The notes under the pieces are model-generated. The model was not told where the DNA came from. It saw nothing but the letters and a program-made list of their open reading frames with translations, and ran no database searches. This document shows, in pieces, positions 7,496 to 8,922 of a stretch of DNA of 8,922 bases. Origin of the DNA: an uncultured Collinsella sp. (GTDB lineage Bacteria; Actinomycetota; Coriobacteriia; Coriobacteriales; Coriobacteriaceae); NCBI GenBank assembly GCA_902494295.1, contig CABUSL010000091.1:1-8922 (forward strand), in the 5' to 3' direction. Made by a program: the position numbers and the translations under genes. Within the stretch, counting starts at the first letter, position 1; the number at the start of each line of letters is the position of its first letter.

Positions 7496-7525
7496 ATAGT
7501 ACCGCCACCCCAAAAGAAGCGTAAA
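7496..7525 (-). promoter_or_regulatory. Possible promoter of the ABC exporter operon
   Basis: On the minus strand TTTACG (plus 7520-7525) and TACTAT (plus 7496-7501) are 18 bp apart, each matching four of six consensus bases. Transcription would start near 7488 and leave a leader of about 35 nt before ATG 7451, which agrees with the preferred start. Only moderate motif quality supports it. Confidence 0.33.
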
Positions 7526-7561
7526 CAACTCGTCATTTCTAACGGGATTCAGTTTTCAGAG

Positions 7562-7579
7562 GGGTATACGCGCACACCC
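7562..7579. promoter_or_regulatory. Imperfect 18-bp palindrome, candidate operator
   Basis: GGGTATACGCGCACACCC matches its own reverse complement at seven of nine positions per half-site. It sits between the divergent promoter-like elements of the ABC operon and the surface-protein gene, a usual place for a TetR- or MarR-type repressor site. No regulator gene is present in the window. Confidence 0.3.
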
Positions 7580-7602
7580 AGCCAGTGTCGGGTCAACTAG
7601 CA

Positions 7603-7611
7603 TGGTATATT
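7603..7611 (+). promoter_or_regulatory. Extended -10 promoter element of the surface-protein gene
   Basis: TGGTATATT fits an extended -10 element (TG-N-TATATT). No good -35 is seen at 17-18 bp upstream, which extended -10 promoters can tolerate. The start site would be near 7618, giving a leader of about 45 nt with a GAGGTG ribosome binding site at 7651-7656, 5 nt before ATG 7662. Confidence 0.42.
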
Positions 7612-7661
7612 TACATTAGTGCTACCAAGTTAGTCGCCGACCCTTGAAATGAGGTGCCGAG

Positions 7662-8384
7662 ATGAACGACATTCTCGCAAGAAGAGCAAGACGAGCAACT
7701 GTGGGCATCGCCCTTTCCGCGGCACTTGTCGCGGGAATCGCCCCCGCGACGGCGATAGCGGCAGAAACCAGCGCCCCTGTCGATGCAGTTGCCCTGCAGA
7801 CGGGAGATGCGGCCGCCGCAAAAGAAAGAGCGTATGCAGCCATGCAGGAAGCGCTCAAAAACCTCGAAGCCGCACAAAACGCCGCAAGTCCCGAGAGAAT
7901 TGCGGGAATCAATGATAACATTGCCGCTTTTCGAGAGCTCTATGACACGATGGTGGCGCGAGCTGCCGAATGGAGAGAGCCCCTTCCCGCCATGCAAGCG
8001 AACGTCGATGCAGCCCAAGCCAAATACGATGAGGCTCACAACCGGGTAAGCGAGCTTGAGGCAGAATATGAAAAGGCACGCAGCAACGGGGCTTCCTACG
8101 AAGCTCTTAAGCAGCTGCGGCAGGAAATAATCGCAGCGGAAGCGCAAGAAGAATCTTGCGAAACGGTGCTTGACAGCTACCGTCACCGCCTCGAAAGTCA
8201 GGAAAGACGGGTTCAGTATTTCGGAAGTAAGGCGGAGGAAGCCAAAGCCCACATCGACGAGGAAACAGCCAATCGAGATGCGCTCCTCGACAATTTGCAT
8301 AAGGCGCAGGCGGCCTATGACGACGCCTGCAAGGCATACGAAGAGGCAAAGGCCGCGGCAACAAGGCCGCCTCGCCCGAGATAA
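7662..8384 (+). CDS. Secreted coiled-coil surface protein, truncated by frameshift
   Basis: This open frame of 240 residues begins with a Sec signal peptide: Arg-rich residues 7-11, a hydrophobic core at about 13-30, and a probable cleavage near Ala33-Ala34. From about 50 to 232 the chain is Ala/Glu/Lys/Gln-rich with heptad-like spacing and almost no Pro or Gly, so it should form long coiled-coil helices, as in many wall-anchored stalk proteins. The last residues, TRPPRPR, are out of character because the original frame was lost near 8349-8363; the sorting signal continues in the -1 frame to 8629. The intact product would be about 320 residues. As read, it would be secreted but not anchored. 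GCA, GAA and AAA codons are more common than in neighbouring genes, which may mean a different history. A GAGGTG site 5 nt upstream supports the start. I do not recognise a specific named family. Confidence 0.75.
   Translation: MNDILARRARRATVGIALSAALVAGIAPATAIAAETSAPVDAVALQTGDAAAAKERAYAAMQEALKNLEAAQNAASPERIAGINDNIAAFRELYDTMVARAAEWREPLPAMQANVDAAQAKYDEAHNRVSELEAEYEKARSNGASYEALKQLRQEIIAAEAQEESCETVLDSYRHRLESQERRVQYFGSKAEEAKAHIDEETANRDALLDNLHKAQAAYDDACKAYEEAKAAATRPPRPR
8345..8370 (+). repeat. Imperfect tandem repeat at the frameshift point
   Basis: GGCAAAGGCCGC (8345-8356, 12 nt) is followed directly by GGCAACAAGGCCGC (8357-8370, 14 nt). The second copy equals the first plus two bases. Both contain the 8-mer AAGGCCGC at 8349 and 8363, offset by 14 nt. 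Without the two extra bases, or after loss of a 14-nt unit between the 8-mers, the coiled-coil frame runs straight into the sorting-signal frame. Confidence 0.75.
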
Positions 8385-8629
8385 CGCAACCGACCGAGAC
8401 AACACCTCCCTCCGGCTCGGCGCAACCGACCGAGACGACACAGCCCACCAGCTCGCCCGCGACCGGCAAAGACGCTCCATCGGGCTCCACCAAGCAAGCA
8501 AATACGACCACCGGCAAGCTCGCAAACACAGGCGACACAGCGCCGAGCGCAATCGCACTCGCAGGAATCGCCGCCATGGGACTCGGAATAACCGCCACAG
8601 CCACCCGCCGCCTCAAGAACTCAAAATAG
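8360..8629 (+). pseudogene. Detached cell-wall sorting signal (LANTG) of the surface protein, -1 frame
   Basis: In the frame one base behind the coiled-coil frame, 89 codons remain open to the TAG at 8627-8629. The translation has a Pro/Thr/Ser-rich spacer with two PTETT units, then LANTG (8519-8533), a hydrophobic span of about 20 residues rich in Ala, Ile and Leu, and a basic tail RRLKNSK. This is the complete layout of a sortase substrate C-terminus, with LANTG as a variant of LPXTG. The frame has no start codon with a ribosome binding site ahead of the motif, so it is not an independent gene. It belongs to the protein starting at 7662 and is reached only after a frame change. Confidence 0.82.
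8385..8436 (+). repeat. Two direct repeats in the Pro/Thr spacer
   Basis: CGCAACCGACCGAGAC occurs at 8385-8400 and again at 8421-8436, a 36-bp period that equals 12 codons. It encodes the repeated QPTETT of the wall-spanning spacer and is in frame with the sorting signal, so copy-number change would alter length only. Confidence 0.8.
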
Positions 8630-8679
8630 CCGCCAGAGCATACCATCTTCGCCAATCCACAAACCCAGAGACAAAAAAA

Positions 8680-8710
8680 GGCCCGTTTCCCCAACCCAGG
8701 GAAACGGGCC
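8680..8710. terminator. Strong hairpin terminator after the surface-protein gene
   Basis: GGCCCGTTTCCC (8680-8691) pairs perfectly over 12 bp with GGGAAACGGGCC (8699-8710) across a 7-nt loop. It lies 50 nt past the TAG of the sorting-signal frame. On the plus strand the tail is TCTTGACTTGTT. On the minus strand it ends in seven T (plus 8673-8679), so it would also stop transcription arriving from the right. Confidence 0.85.
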
Positions 8711-8922
8711 TCTTGACTTGTTAAAACAGACGGTAATGCCACCATCTCTTGAACCACGCAGCCATCAATGCCCAGACAACACTAGCAAGCCGCGTTCCTT
8801 AAGGGATAGATTTAATTAGATAAATGCGCCTTTACGGGAGATTTTTGGACGAAGTGGCCCGGGCGGCGGCGAGGTATTTGGTAGTCGAGCGATTCCGCAG
8901 GCAACGCCGAGGACCAGCGAGA
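8711..8922. other. Right-end region without an assignable gene
   Basis: No gene can be assigned. The part from about 8801 to 8826 is AT-rich, and the rest is GC-rich with codon-like texture. The minus-strand frames entering from the right edge end at stops at about 8814-8837 without recognisable motifs. A plus-strand ATG at 8824 opens a frame to the edge (33 codons, Arg/Ala-rich), but the nearest AAGGGA is 17 nt upstream, too far for a usual ribosome binding site. It may be an intergenic repeat or the edge of another gene. Confidence 0.4.

Noticed and set aside
8385..8436. The repeated 16-mers considered as a CRISPR or mobile-element signature
   Set aside because: Only two copies exist, with a 36-bp period in frame with a Pro/Thr spacer, so they are a coding repeat.
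8170..8724. A 184-codon plus-strand frame over the surface-protein 3' half
   Set aside because: It is Arg/Thr/His-rich, runs through the terminator hairpin and is in neither the coiled-coil nor the sorting-signal frame.
8107..8757. A 216-codon minus-strand frame at the right end
   Set aside because: It reads through the strong terminator hairpin and antisense to the coiled-coil and sorting-signal region, with no ribosome binding site or motif.

Overview
The window is high-GC bacterial DNA with strong GCC/CTG/GAC-type codon bias, clear AGGAGG-type ribosome binding sites and compact gene spacing. The gene set is a LtaS-family enzyme, an LPXTG-type sorting signal and a two-gene heterodimeric ABC exporter. 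This suggests a Gram-positive actinobacterial gut anaerobe, and style and content look most like Coriobacteriia (Collinsella-like). The organism is inferred and was not checked against any database.

Layout, left to right. Positions 1-198 (minus) hold the first 66 codons of a nitroreductase-like flavoenzyme that runs off the left edge. A 214-bp divergent intergenic region (199-412) separates it from a plus-strand LTA synthase/sulfatase-fold membrane enzyme (413-2713). That gene is followed by a large hairpin and a canonical intrinsic terminator. A spacer without a convincing gene leads to a minus-strand terminator (3002-3029) serving a small flavodoxin-family gene (3072-3623, minus). Upstream of this lies a tightly coupled minus-strand operon of two ABC half-exporters: the first gene is 5595-7451 and the second 3735-5594, joined as TAAATG with the second gene's ribosome binding site inside the first gene.

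The 210-bp divergent region 7452-7661 carries promoter-like elements in both directions and an imperfect 18-bp palindrome. It leads into a plus-strand gene for a secreted coiled-coil surface protein. This gene is broken: the signal peptide and coiled coil are in one frame (7662-8384), while the Pro/Thr-rich spacer, LANTG sorting motif, membrane segment and basic tail continue in the -1 frame (to 8629). The break lies in an imperfect tandem repeat whose two copies differ by two bases. A strong hairpin terminator (8680-8710) closes this unit. The last 212 bp hold no gene I can support.

How the genes work together: the LTA synthase homologue and the anchored surface protein both act at the Gram-positive cell envelope, and the ABC pair exports an unknown substrate across the membrane. 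In the ABC pair one subunit has lost the catalytic Glu and switch His while the partner has the altered signature motif, which is the pattern of an asymmetric heterodimer with one working ATP site. The nitroreductase-like and flavodoxin-like proteins are probable cytoplasmic flavin redox proteins without a visible partner here. The most notable item is the repeat-associated frameshift in the surface protein, which could be gene decay, a sequencing error or a phase-variable switch.
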